Part shown: piece by piece, positions 1 to 8,036 of the stretch | Layout: each line of letters starts with the position of its first letter | Position numbering within the stretch: the stretch's first letter is position 1 | DNA from: Nitrosomonas marina | GTDB lineage: Bacteria; Pseudomonadota; Gammaproteobacteria; Burkholderiales; Nitrosomonadaceae | Direction of reading: 5' to 3' | Assembly (NCBI RefSeq): GCF_900111605.1 | Contig: NZ_FOIA01000030.1 | Coordinates: 1-40,281, forward strand | DNA: 40,281 nucleotides | Translations under genes and position numbers: made by a program | The notes under the pieces: generated by a model | Told to the model about the DNA's origin: nothing | The model's input: the letters and a program-made list of their open reading frames with translations, nothing else | The model's database searches: none

Positions 1-201
1 TAAATCAAATTCTTGAACAGAAAAATAGTCGGAAATCCAGCTAATCGTTCCCTGGCTTGGAAAGATTCGCTTTAAGTATATTTTTAGAGATTCCCAAAAA
101 TTTAACATTCAATCTTTGGCCTTAATTCCAAGAATGACAACGGTTTATTAAATTGAGTCACCACTGGTTCGCCCTACCTTCCCCGCTATGCCGGGTGGCG
201 A
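1..201. other. Flank with no recognisable gene
   Basis: AT-rich sequence at the window edge. I see no open frame with a ribosome binding site, no repeat shared with the rest of the window and no clear terminator. It may belong to the decayed mobile-element remnant whose IS21-like end lies near position 622. Confidence 0.4.
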
Positions 202-477
202 TCAAGCCAGGTACATTTCGAGTATCTCACCGGGCCGGATAATCGGCAGGTAGCGGATTTGGTCCTGTTCCACCTCGCCTTGAGAGGCGCTGTCAACTAT
301 GCCGATCAACTTATCCGCGCGTCCGTTGACGAGGATTTCATCCAGAACAACATTGCAAAAAGAATCAGCGAGTTGGGTGTGATCAGTAAAGTGAGTGGGT
401 AGCGTTTGGTTGAAGAATGTAGAGAAGGTGCTTCTGGCGTGGTGAATTAATTCTTTGAATTGATCAGGGATACTCAA
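202..477 (-). CDS. Small hypothetical protein (doubtful)
   Basis: An open frame of 91 residues with fairly normal amino-acid composition and no membrane segment or signal peptide. The start is a TTG with no visible Shine-Dalgarno sequence and is immediately preceded by an in-frame TAG, so the frame could be the surviving end of an older gene. I do not recognise the family. It lies on the element side of an IS21-like end at 573-622, so it may be passenger or decayed sequence. No function is offered. Confidence 0.25.
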   Translation of the reverse strand: MSIPDQFKELIHHARSTFSTFFNQTLPTHFTDHTQLADSFCNVVLDEILVNGRADKLIGIVDSASQGEVEQDQIRYLPIIRPGEILEMYLA

Positions 478-572
478 CTAGAAAGCAGTTCAGCAAAAAA
501 TTTCACTTTAATTTGGTCCAGAATCCATTGGCACCTTTATTGAGCTGCTAATTGGCGCAATGCCAACAACTC

Positions 573-622
573 TGGACAGTTTTCGACGCTGATAACCGGG
601 CAGTTTTCAATGCTGATTGACA
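573..622 (-). mobile_element. Remnant of an IS21-family end
   Basis: Two imperfect ~21-bp direct repeats occur at 573-593 and 598-618. They share the core CAGTTTTCRAYGCTGAT and are followed by GACA, which reads TGTC from outside inward on the minus strand. Tandem repeats of this CAGTTTT-GCTGA type next to a TGT terminus are characteristic of IS21-family ends, where IstA binds. The element would extend toward position 1, but no istA or istB reading frame is visible, so this is a solo end. Seen: repeats and terminus. Inferred: family. Confidence 0.5.
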
Positions 623-734
623 CCTACCGCCCGCTATCACTTTACCAGACCAGAATCGAAAATCGATATGTGAAACAACGCCGGAAATATCCTTCATTTC
701 AGCGGTTGCAAAGTAATTAATGTTGATATTGTCT

Positions 735-998
735 AGTACTCTATCAATATGATAATGCCAGGTACAGCGTTGCCGTGGTGTTATGGAGCAAGGCAAAGTA
801 AGCGGGAAAGGGTTATTCCCTTTTCAAGTACTGTAACATGGCTGCAGGACACCACGGTAACGCCCTGTGGGTGAGCTTGTCAGCGTCCATGGACTACGTT
901 GTGTCTTTTGGTAATAGAACGACTATTTCCTGCAAGACACGCCTTGCCATGAACACTGACAAGCTCACTGAACCCGGCAATATCATATTGATAGTACT
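735..998. mobile_element. MITE copy 1 (about 264 bp)
   Basis: A non-autonomous inverted-repeat element, nearly identical to the copy at 18234-18498. The left end starts AGTACTCTATCAATATGA and the right end is its inverted complement, apart from two missing bases. An internal 11-bp inverted repeat (GAGCTTGTCAG and its complement CTGACAAGCTC) and a hairpin GAAAGGG-TTATT-CCCTTTTC add fold-back structure. It encodes no transposase; short open frames inside it are not conserved as proteins. Its right end lies only 57 bp before the ATG of the HD-GYP gene, so the element may contribute to or disturb that promoter. No clear target-site duplication was seen. Confidence 0.8.
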
Positions 999-1055
999 AG
1001 AAATTCTTCAAAAGAAATTAATTTGTTATTCAATTCAATTTGGTTAAGAACAATA

Positions 1056-1688
1056 ATGGAAAATTCTATATCTGGAGTTAATGACATATTGAATAATCAG
1101 GACGGTGTTTATCAATTCCTAATGAAAATTATTGCGGGCAGGAATTCTGAAATAGGATCTCATTTATACCGTATCCAAAAACAGGCTATCTTATTTTCCC
1201 AATTTGCTGATTTGTCTATAAAGGAAACAGGGATTTTTATAATCGGCGCAGGCATTCACGATGTTGGCAAGCTTTCAATAAGCGATCATATTTTAAATAA
1301 GCCTAAAAAACTGACTGCTTCAGAATATACGCTAGTTCAGAAGCATGTTGAATTTGGTTTTAATTTTTTGGAACCTTTAAGGCTTGATTCAAGAATTAAT
1401 GAAATAGTCTTATATCATCATGAAAATTATGACGGCAGCGGTTATCCAGATGGCTTGATTGGTGACAAAATACCATTTCTGGCACGTATGACCAGAATTC
1501 TTGACTCATTTGATGCACTAACAGGTGACAGGCCCTATCGCCAGGGATTTAGTCATAGCGAAGCCTTTGGCATTCTTCAAAAGGAATCACACTTATACGA
1601 TCCTAAATTACTACAATGTTTTGGAAGAATGCTGGATTCAGAAAAAGTGCCTACGGAGCATTTTTCAATTCCATATGCGCATATTTAA
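1056..1688 (+). CDS. HD-GYP domain protein, probable c-di-GMP phosphodiesterase
   Basis: A 210-residue protein that is essentially a stand-alone HD-GYP domain. Visible motifs: H36 (SHLYRI), H68-D69 in 'GIHDVGK', H97, the signature HHENYDGSGYP at 121-131, and 'DSFDALTGDRPYR' at 150-162. These are the metal-binding and GYP residues of phosphodiesterases that hydrolyse c-di-GMP; activity is inferred. There is no receiver, PAS or membrane segment, so any signal must come from a partner. I chose the ATG at 1056; an upstream in-frame TTG at 1023 would add 11 residues. Neither has a strong Shine-Dalgarno. The gene begins just after a MITE and converges on the Cys-rich gene at 1956-1756. It is relevant because several riboswitch-like leaders occur in the EPS locus downstream. 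Confidence 0.85.
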   Translation: MENSISGVNDILNNQDGVYQFLMKIIAGRNSEIGSHLYRIQKQAILFSQFADLSIKETGIFIIGAGIHDVGKLSISDHILNKPKKLTASEYTLVQKHVEFGFNFLEPLRLDSRINEIVLYHHENYDGSGYPDGLIGDKIPFLARMTRILDSFDALTGDRPYRQGFSHSEAFGILQKESHLYDPKLLQCFGRMLDSEKVPTEHFSIPYAHI

Positions 1689-1755
1689 AATCAAGGCATT
1701 TCTAAGTTGTCTAAAGTATTATTTTTGAGGTTATAGGCATATTCTAATGACAAAG

Positions 1756-1956
1756 TCAGTCATCGTAATAATAAATTTTGCTTTGACCATTCACACCGCA
1801 AACCAAACATTTACAATAAAGAAATCCCTGATTTGAGCACTGACTGAAGCTATACTGGTCACATCCAACGCTTCCACAGCTTATACAGTAATATAGTGTA
1901 TGGTGACAGATATGACTTTTGCCTTCCTTGATAATTGTTCCTAAACAACGTGTCAT
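1756..1956 (-). CDS. Small cysteine-rich protein, possible zinc-binding
   Basis: A 66-residue protein with nine cysteines and two adjacent histidines, in a pattern of CxxC and CxCxxC clusters spread over residues 4-53 (for example 'CISCGS' and 'CKCLVCG'). This suggests one or two zinc sites, although I do not recognise the family. It is credible as a real gene because a strong Shine-Dalgarno, AGGGAGG, lies 8 bases before the ATG. A possible promoter lies upstream at 2008-2034. No signal peptide or membrane segment. It converges on the HD-GYP gene; a metal-binding or nucleic-acid-binding role is only a guess. Confidence 0.6.
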   Translation of the reverse strand: MTRCLGTIIKEGKSHICHHTLYYCISCGSVGCDQYSFSQCSNQGFLYCKCLVCGVNGQSKIYYYDD

Positions 1957-2007
1957 ATATAAACCTCCCTGCGAAAAGGCTCAATAAAAGGCTAATTTCA
2001 ACACCCT

Positions 2008-2034
2008 ACTATACCGAACAATTAATAATGACAA
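2008..2034 (-). promoter_or_regulatory. Candidate sigma-70 promoter for the Cys-rich gene
   Basis: On the minus strand a TTGTCA -35-like box and a TATAGT -10-like box are separated by 15 bp, about 50 bp upstream of the ATG at 1956. The spacer is shorter than ideal, so this is a weak call. Confidence 0.35.
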
Positions 2035-2040
2035 AATATC

Positions 2041-2228
2041 AAAATTATAAATAATTATTTGTTAACAATAGAATATTTTCAGAATGTACTTGTGGACGGA
2101 TACCTGGGAGAGTACGCCGGCTTGTAGCATGTGCGTTTTCTGGGTGATGCTCAGGAACTCGATATCATAGTGGTCATGCCTGGCAAGGTGCGCGATGTTT
2201 TGAGGTTTTTTTTGAAGCCGGCCGGATG
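2041..2228. other. Intergenic, no gene seen
   Basis: Lies between the Cys-rich gene and the 3' end of the PilU-type gene. Short open stretches exist on both strands but all are interrupted by stops and none resembles a known family. No clear terminator hairpin was found for the PilU-type gene. Confidence 0.4.
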
Positions 2229-3458
2229 CTATTGAGCATTATCTTCTAATGTGATTGCATCCAGAACGGGTAGATCGTCAATCTGACTCGCTGTTGATTT
2301 ATCTTTCCGGGCTTGCATAAAATCTTTGGCAGTTGAACTACCAAGTGAAGAGGGGTTTGTTTCCGGGTCCTTGTTTTTCGGGCCAGAATTGGCACCGTCT
2401 CCAAAATTGACTTTCCATTCCAGGTTGGTTCGTGAATCCGCGTTGTTGAGGGCTTCTTCCAACTCTATTTTGCCCTGTTTATACAGCTCATACAAAGCCT
2501 GGTCGAATGACTGCATTCCTAGCTGAGCACCCTTCTCCATGCTTTCTTTGATTTTATGAAAATCACCCTGCCGGATGATTTCGGCGATGTAAGGTGTATT
2601 CAGCATGAGTTCGACTGCAGCGATCCGCCCGCCTTCTTTTCTGTTAACCAAACGCAGCGATACTATTGCACGCAAATTGATTGATAGATCCATTAATATC
2701 TGGTTTTGTTGTTTGGCCGGAAACAGATTGATAATCCTGTCAAGCGCCTGGTTCGCGTTAACAGCATGCAGTGTGCTGACACACAAATGCCCCGTGTCAG
2801 CATAAGTGATACCCGCCTCCATGGTATCCGCGTCACGTATTTCGCCGATCATGATCAGATCGGGTGACTCGCGCATGGCTTCACGAAGAGCGTTTTTGTA
2901 AGAATGTGTGTCGAGACCGATTTCGCGCTGCCCCACAATGGATTTCTTGTGATTAAACACATACTCGATAGGATCTTCAATGGTCAGGATATGGCCAGCA
3001 TGGACGGCATTCCGATGGTCAATCATTGCAGCCAAGGCAGTTGATTTTCCTGATCCTGTTGACCCCGCAACAAGGACCAGTCCCGATTTGTTGAGTATGA
3101 TTTTTCTCAATACAGAAGGTAGGTTTAATGCTTCTATACTGGGTATTTCGGATTTGATGTAGCGGATGACCATGGACACTTCACCACGCTGCATATAAAT
3201 ATTGATTCGGTAGCGACCGATGTCAGGAATTCCCAGACCAATATCCAGTTCGAGTTCTTTTTCAAACTCTTCAATCCTTTTTTGACTGAGTATGCTGTAG
3301 GCAAGTTTTTTTACCATGCCCGGAAGCAGTATCTGTTGACTGACGGGAGTCAGCTTGCCCTGAATTTTCATACTGGGCAGAGCGCCCGTTGTAAAATAAA
3401 GATCCGATGCTCCTTTTGCAGACATTAATTTTAAATACGGTTCTAGCGATTTGCTCAT
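2229..3458 (-). CDS. pilU: PilU-like type IV pilus retraction ATPase
   Basis: A hexameric PilT/PilU-family ATPase, expected at the inner-membrane base of type IV pili where it powers retraction. In the 409-residue form there is a Walker A 'GSTGSGKS' at 132-139, Asp box 'TIEDPIEYVF', Walker B 'LIMIGEIRD' at 201-209 and His box 'HLCVSTLH' at 224-231. 'AAMIDHRN' after the P-loop and 'NQALDRIINLFP' after the His box resemble PilU more than PilT. The ATG at 3458 aligns with the usual family start; an upstream TTG at 3539 would add 27 residues, and neither start has a good Shine-Dalgarno. The C-terminal ~75 residues are a polar tail without a known domain. No pilT or other pilus genes lie next to it. 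Confidence 0.88.
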   Translation of the reverse strand: MSKSLEPYLKLMSAKGASDLYFTTGALPSMKIQGKLTPVSQQILLPGMVKKLAYSILSQKRIEEFEKELELDIGLGIPDIGRYRINIYMQRGEVSMVIRYIKSEIPSIEALNLPSVLRKIILNKSGLVLVAGSTGSGKSTALAAMIDHRNAVHAGHILTIEDPIEYVFNHKKSIVGQREIGLDTHSYKNALREAMRESPDLIMIGEIRDADTMEAGITYADTGHLCVSTLHAVNANQALDRIINLFPAKQQNQILMDLSINLRAIVSLRLVNRKEGGRIAAVELMLNTPYIAEIIRQGDFHKIKESMEKGAQLGMQSFDQALYELYKQGKIELEEALNNADSRTNLEWKVNFGDGANSGPKNKDPETNPSSLGSSTAKDFMQARKDKSTASQIDDLPVLDAITLEDNAQ

Positions 3459-4183
3459 GCTTGATTGAATTTGATTGATATTGTTAATTATTAATTCAGT
3501 GATGGCGGTTTTGTTTGATTGTTGCGTACGCGTGTGCAACCCTGAAAAAATGCCATAGGTTTTGCTAACAGCAAATTTTGGAAGGTATATGTACTATACG
3601 GTACCAATCACGTTTCTCTTGAATTTTATTTGGACGCTCAGGCCAAATTAATGTTTTCAACATATAAACAAAATACGCTGGAAATGTGTGCGGGTCTCTA
3701 TGCGTTTGTGAAAACTTGAAATTTGCAAAATGCCTGTCCCTCTTACCCGATGTTAAGCATTTGATGTGCCGATGTTTACTGAAATTACTGATTGGAGGCG
3801 TGCAGGGGTTTTATTCAGTCAACTAGCCTGATTCTTTGTCTGTGCTATACCCTGGAAAATGGCGGGTTTAAAGTTCCGGCCCGAAAATGTTTATGATTAA
3901 CGGAAGGGGTAATGTTAAATGCAAAAACGTAATCAGGCCGGAAGCCCGGTATAGCGTTCATTGCAACCAGCAATAGCCGGAAGTGATTATCAGAACGCCA
4001 AAAACGGTGGAAAAAAGCTCCAAAATCTGCGTTCGCGTTACCAATTGCTTCGAAAACAAGCAAATAAGCTGCGACAAAACTGTAACATACTAGCACATGC
4101 AGACGCGTTAGTGCTATGAACATTATATATTTATGCAGAATATAAGGCTGTGAATGTGGTTTTTTTACAATTTTACGAAAAAT
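3459..4183. other. Long intergenic region, no convincing gene
   Basis: About 725 bp between two minus-strand genes. A 92-residue open frame on the minus strand (4123-3845) has hydrophobic stretches but no Shine-Dalgarno and no recognisable motif, so I do not annotate it as a gene. A lone TGCGACA half-site near 4073 resembles the 17-bp palindrome found elsewhere but lacks the second half. Confidence 0.4.
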
Positions 4184-4987
4184 TTAATCCCTTGAACGGT
4201 CAATTCTGAAATTTGCTACGAAAGGCAGATGGTCTGACACATCTTCTCTGAAGGCTTCCCGGCCAATATCCATAGCCCAGTGCATGGGAAATATACGAAG
4301 GCTGCCACGGATATATTCAGTACTGTAATTTCGGCTGATGGCGAATCCATCGAGCAAATTCGCCCTGCCTTTGGGAAGGATGTGTGAATTTCTGTCCTGC
4401 AAATCCCACGAGGATATGAAATCCATAAGGTCATCGCCTCCCAGGTGGTGGAAATTAGAGACATCCTGGCCGGGTATCATGTTGAAGTCACCAAGCAGCA
4501 GAATATCTTCCCTGCTGGCGGCGCGTTGTTGTGTAATATAGGCGCCAATGATTTTGCATTGGCCATCCCTGAACTGCTGTTCTGCCCTGCCGCGACCTGA
4601 TTTCAGATGTATGGCAATTAACTGAAAATCAAATTTTCCGATTTTGACATTTGCTATGAATGCTTTGCGCTTGTCTGGATCGCCAAGATCGGATCCCTCG
4701 AGCAAACGAAGATTGTCAACAGTTACGCCATTTTTATACAAAAGCCCGATTTTTAACCTGCTGGTCTGCGGAATAATCGCAGTATGGTAATCAATACCTT
4801 TTTTACGCAGCCTTTGCTGCAAACCCTGTAGGACGCCTTCGGGGTTGATTTCCACTAATACAACCAATTCGGCATCCAGCAATCCGAGTCCCTCAGCTTG
4901 CCTGTCAAGTCTTTCTTCGGTCAGGCCGTGATAGCCCGCAAGATTCCAGCAGGCTACTTTTGCCGTTGATTGAGTGAAAGCCGGCAT
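4184..4987 (-). CDS. Endonuclease/exonuclease/phosphatase family protein
   Basis: A 267-residue member of the EEP (DNase I/exonuclease III-like) superfamily of metal-dependent phosphodiesterases. Visible motifs in order: 'CWNL' at 13-16, E46 in 'VVLVEI', 'IHLKSG' with H127, 'GDFN' at 166-169 and the terminal 'SDHLPF' with D252-H253. These are the metal and catalytic residues of the fold. No signal peptide is evident, so it is probably cytoplasmic. The family covers DNA, RNA, phospholipid and inositol-phosphate substrates, and the sequence alone does not pick one. It stands alone, with large gaps on both sides. The start ATG has only a weak purine-rich stretch before it. Confidence 0.85.
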   Translation of the reverse strand: MPAFTQSTAKVACWNLAGYHGLTEERLDRQAEGLGLLDAELVVLVEINPEGVLQGLQQRLRKKGIDYHTAIIPQTSRLKIGLLYKNGVTVDNLRLLEGSDLGDPDKRKAFIANVKIGKFDFQLIAIHLKSGRGRAEQQFRDGQCKIIGAYITQQRAASREDILLLGDFNMIPGQDVSNFHHLGGDDLMDFISSWDLQDRNSHILPKGRANLLDGFAISRNYSTEYIRGSLRIFPMHWAMDIGREAFREDVSDHLPFVANFRIDRSRD

Positions 4988-5642
4988 CCGTTTTCAACCT
5001 TGTTTATTGATCGTGTACCAATTTTTGACTACAGCAGATACTGCAATAGTCAATAGAGAATATAACCTGAAATTGAAAGACAATCGAGTCCGGTTTCATG
5101 CAACTGAAAATGATACGAAGCTGGTAGTCATCTGTAACTGCAGTATCCTGAAGCGACCAGCAGGCAGGACGGCTGTGCATACGATGATGCTCCAGCCATC
5201 CTGTTTTGTTTCCGTCAGACATTATTAACGTATGCAGGCGATTGAGTACCTGCGACCGGTTCGATTATTTTACGGGTGACTGCACGCCTGATATGTTCGG
5301 ACTGCACCGCTGGATACATAATGCGCGCTGGACGTGACGATTTTTCCGGCATTGCACCGTAGTAACATCAAGGGCTGCAACAATTTGGTAAAGGAAAATT
5401 CAAAACCGCGTCACGAATAATAGACACTGTTTATTTACGATGACTTTAATTTCGCCTCGCAGCACACTTTGACTCTTTGAATATCGGGGCGGATCGTTGA
5501 AAACCGGTACGGTTTTTTTGTTTCTTTTAACCAGGCACATTAACAGCAATACGGCAAGCAACTGGCCGGAACACATGGAGACGGTTGTGATGTGCTTGAA
5601 AAGTATGTTTTCAATGACGACTCCACCAGGATACAACTTAGG
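4988..5642. other. Long intergenic region, nothing recognised
   Basis: About 655 bp. Open frames on both strands (the longest 78-84 codons) overlap one another, lack ribosome binding sites and show no family motif. No repeat shared with other parts of the window was found. It may hold decayed genes. Confidence 0.35.
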
Positions 5643-6185
5643 TCAATTAGGGTGCATATCATGGTCATGCCTATGTTCATGATTATGCCCCGGCTTGGCA
5701 TGACGTGCATGATCGCTTAGCTGCGCATCAAACCATTGATGTATTGCCTCGATCAGTCGCGGCGAACGCGAGAAATAATTGATTTGCGCACCATCAGGCA
5801 GCTCTGCATATTCGATTCTAATCTGACCAGGCTTGGCTGCTTTTAGTACGGCGAGCCCCGGCATATCTGCACCATGAATATATTCGGGATAAGAAAAATC
5901 ACCTTGCCCGAACGCTTCCGAGATTTCCAGTAAATGTTTGCGTATCTGTCTGATTTGATCGGTATCAGATTCATCATTGGCGATCACCTGCTGAACACCG
6001 CCATGTTGTGTTTTTGAAAACACATGCACTGTTTCTTCAAGATCAAAAGGCATGATATGCATGCCGCGTTCAGCTACGTCATCAAGGCGTTTTTCAGTGT
6101 CAGGATCAACAGCGTAGGCATACAGCGACACTGCTGATAATATCATCAGCATCAGAAAATTGATCGATGGATAGTATTGTTTCAT
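5643..6185 (-). CDS. Secreted conserved protein with His-rich tail
   Basis: A 180-residue protein with an N-terminal hydrophobic stretch ('FLMLMILSAVSLYAYA') typical of a Sec signal peptide, so probably periplasmic. The body ('DDVAERGMHIMPFDLEETVHVFSKTQHGGVQQV' region, later 'GADMPGLAVLKAAKPGQI') resembles a family often labelled 'aspartate carbamoyltransferase' in databases. It has no carbamoyltransferase signature, so that label should not be copied. The C-terminus ends in a run rich in His and Asp that could bind metal ions; other members I recall end before this tail. Start: ATG at 6185 places the signal peptide normally; an in-frame GTG at 6209 is possible. No operon partner is evident. 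Confidence 0.65.
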   Translation of the reverse strand: MKQYYPSINFLMLMILSAVSLYAYAVDPDTEKRLDDVAERGMHIMPFDLEETVHVFSKTQHGGVQQVIANDESDTDQIRQIRKHLLEISEAFGQGDFSYPEYIHGADMPGLAVLKAAKPGQIRIEYAELPDGAQINYFSRSPRLIEAIHQWFDAQLSDHARHAKPGHNHEHRHDHDMHPN

Positions 6186-6284
6186 TTTGTTAAGTCGATT
6201 CACAGCCACTTTTACCAGTATATTTTCAAATAAAAAGTTACACGACGAGCTACGCCAGTTTTATCGGGGTGAGTAACTGATTTT

Positions 6285-6974
6285 CTAATTATGACCAAAT
6301 GCAGGTCTGTTCCAGTGCTGTCGGCGACGTGCTGCAACACCAACAACGACCAGGCCAGTCAACAGCATTGCATATACTTCCGGCTCGGGAATTTGCGGTA
6401 TGATGTTGAAGATATTTCCTTTGATTTCCCCGTTTGGCAAGCCCTTTGTCAGGACTTCAAAATAAAGCTGATTGTTTTCGAGGGAAGTTAACAGGTCACT
6501 TAAAGGCGCTGAATCCCAAAATTCCTTTGTCCCACCGGCGCCTGTATAGTGACGATCACTGTCATCCCAGGACCCCATCAGAAAAGCAATATCTTGTATA
6601 GCGCTGGAATTGTCGCCAAACCTGAATGGCCAGAATTTCATATCGGCATCATCCTGGCGGACAACGCCATTCGCCACACCAAAAATATTCAGTGCATGAG
6701 GCGGATTTGTGTTTGGATTACCCGATAAGATGCGAATCGCGGTGACATCGTTGTTGTCTTGAGGGTTAAGAGGATTGGCGCTGAGGTCCAGACCAATCAG
6801 GGCGAGCCTGAAATCCAGTTCATCCCTGTCGTTGGACAGTTCCAGAAAAGCGCCACCGTAATTGTTTGTACCATCGTTCAGCCCGGCAACAAAATTACTG
6901 GCGTGCACAGTACAGCTTAAAATTAAGGCACTAAAAAAACATACTGCAACAATATAGTATCTGGCCCAAATCAT
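6285..6974 (-). CDS. PEP-CTERM protein with CHRD domain
   Basis: A 229-residue exported protein. The ATG at 6974 is preceded by an AGGAGG Shine-Dalgarno, which fixes the start although the open frame continues upstream. An N-terminal signal peptide ('YYIVAVCFFSALILSCTVHA') is followed by a CHRD-type domain, recognised by 'LYFEVLTKGLPNGEIKGNI' near residues 172-190. The tail is a canonical sorting signal: 'PEPEVYAMLLTGLVVVGVAARRRQ', i.e. PEP motif, transmembrane segment, basic end. Proteins with this tail are substrates of exosortases, here presumably XrtB (28958-29848). It lies just downstream of another PEP-CTERM gene and is probably co-transcribed with it (34-bp gap). Final location is likely the cell surface or EPS matrix. 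Confidence 0.85.
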   Translation of the reverse strand: MIWARYYIVAVCFFSALILSCTVHASNFVAGLNDGTNNYGGAFLELSNDRDELDFRLALIGLDLSANPLNPQDNNDVTAIRILSGNPNTNPPHALNIFGVANGVVRQDDADMKFWPFRFGDNSSAIQDIAFLMGSWDDSDRHYTGAGGTKEFWDSAPLSDLLTSLENNQLYFEVLTKGLPNGEIKGNIFNIIPQIPEPEVYAMLLTGLVVVGVAARRRQHWNRPAFGHN

Positions 6975-7008
6975 GATTACAGTCCCCCTCCTGTTTTTGT
7001 CATAAAAT

Positions 7009-7611
7009 CTAGTGATAGTATGTTCTTCGACGTTTTGCTGCAAACCCGAGTAACACAACGCCGGTCAAAACTATTGCGTATGTCTCGGGTTCCGGTGCTG
7101 ACGTGCCCCGTTTATCGAATGTTTCGTTTCGAAGCAGAAATGCTTCGTCAGCGCCTAAGGCTATTATAGGCGTATTACTGGTTTTGTGTGCCGATCCTGA
7201 AAAGTGGACAGTCTTTGTCATATATCTGATGTCAGGTACATTGTGTAAAGCTGTCCTGTCGATGACATTCGTAAATGGATAAAACAGTTCTGAAGCGGAG
7301 ACATAGTTGTCCGATCCATGGAAGCTGTTCGATATCGACGTAGTCAACTCATTACCAGATGAATTAAATGTATCGTTATCAGTATATACTTTCGGCACAA
7401 CCGGTACCTGATCTAAATCAGTAAAACGCTGTATGAAAGCAGAGTGCAAAGCCGAATAGTTCAAATAATTGATTGCTATGCCAGGAATATGCGTGCTAGA
7501 TCGAAGCAGATCAAAGTCGATAGCGCGTAGATATTGATGTTGCGCCCATGTGTTATTAAAACAAGCTACCAATAACAACAGCACCAGCAAGACCTTAAAA
7601 TTCAGCTTCAT
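7009..7611 (-). CDS. PEP-CTERM sorted protein of unknown function
   Basis: A 200-residue exported protein with a signal peptide ('FKVLLVLLLLVACFNNTWA') and a C-terminal sorting signal 'APEPETYAIVLTGVVLLGFAAKRRR'. The central part has no domain I recognise. I chose the ATG at 7611, which sits directly before the signal peptide; a longer open frame starts at 7659. A GGGGCGAC stretch just before it could serve as a weak ribosome binding site. It precedes the CHRD PEP-CTERM gene and probably forms a two-gene unit with it. Its upstream region carries the 17-bp palindrome at 7900-7916 and overlapping hairpins at 7747-7794, suggesting regulated expression. Confidence 0.8.
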   Translation of the reverse strand: MKLNFKVLLVLLLLVACFNNTWAQHQYLRAIDFDLLRSSTHIPGIAINYLNYSALHSAFIQRFTDLDQVPVVPKVYTDNDTFNSSGNELTTSISNSFHGSDNYVSASELFYPFTNVIDRTALHNVPDIRYMTKTVHFSGSAHKTSNTPIIALGADEAFLLRNETFDKRGTSAPEPETYAIVLTGVVLLGFAAKRRRTYYH

Positions 7612-7722
7612 GTCGCCCCACACCCGAATTAAAATTACGTCTTCAGAAGAATTCTGCACTAAGCTAATATTCTGCAGTGTTATTTATGTGTTTTTTTACA
7701 AAGAATACTACCCTTCTCTTCC

Positions 7723-7869
7723 CTTCTCGACATTCAATTTATTGTTCCTTTGATGACGCAAAATTCAATAACATCAAAGGCTGTATTGAATTTTCATGAA
7801 TATTATCATAATTACTTATAACGCATTAAGTTTATGTTAAATTTTAGAAATATCAGAGTAGTCGAGAAG
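7723..7869 (-). promoter_or_regulatory. Structured leader with mutually exclusive hairpins
   Basis: Upstream of the PEP-CTERM gene at 7611 there are three inverted repeats. Outer arms CTTCTCGAC (7723-7731) and GTCGAGAAG (7861-7869). Hairpin A: CCTTTGATG (7747-7755) with CATCAAAGG (7772-7780). Hairpin B: AAAATTCAATA (7760-7770) with TATTGAATTTT (7784-7794). A and B overlap and cannot form together, as in attenuators or RNA switches. The repeats are seen; a switching role is inference. Confidence 0.45.
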
Positions 7870-7899
7870 TACCCTTGTTATCGTCAGACAATCATTCCA

Positions 7900-7916
7900 T
7901 GTGACAATTTGTCGCA
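7900..7916 (+). promoter_or_regulatory. 17-bp palindromic operator, copy 1
   Basis: TGTGACAATTTGTCGCA, matching the consensus TGYGACAWWTTGYCGCA found at four places in the window. It lies between divergent genes (PEP-CTERM gene at 7611 and sulfotransferase at 8037). A TATAAA -10-like box starts 20 bp downstream on the plus strand (7937-7942), and GATAAC lies 17 bp away on the minus strand, so it could serve either gene. Confidence 0.65.
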
Positions 7917-8036
7917 CATAAACTGCCACCGGTTCATATAAAATTTATATTACTTTGAAATTGAAAGCGTTAGTAATTTTGCTGCGGGAATACTATTCTT
8001 TTAGAAATTGCAGTCTCAACAATATGAAAATTAAAC

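Noticed and set aside
548..796. 82-codon minus-strand open frame
   Set aside because: It runs through the IS21-like end and into the MITE, so it is a chance frame across two mobile remnants.
838..1047. Open frame within MITE copy 1, with a counterpart at 18282-18500
   Set aside because: Both lie inside the MITE, have no ribosome binding site and extend across the element boundary. They are by-products of the repeat.
4070..4090. TGCGACAAAACTGTAACA as a fifth operator copy
   Set aside because: Only the first half matches; the second half and the GATAAT spacing are missing.
3845..4123. 92-codon minus-strand frame with hydrophobic stretches
   Set aside because: No Shine-Dalgarno, no motif and no context. 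Kept only as a remark on the intergenic region.
4974..5228. Overlapping open frames on both strands between 4974 and 5636
   Set aside because: Mutually overlapping, without start signals or recognisable sequence.
5643..6185. Annotation as aspartate carbamoyltransferase
   Set aside because: Similar proteins carry that label, but the sequence has a signal peptide and none of the carbamoyl-phosphate or aspartate-binding motifs, and it is far too short.
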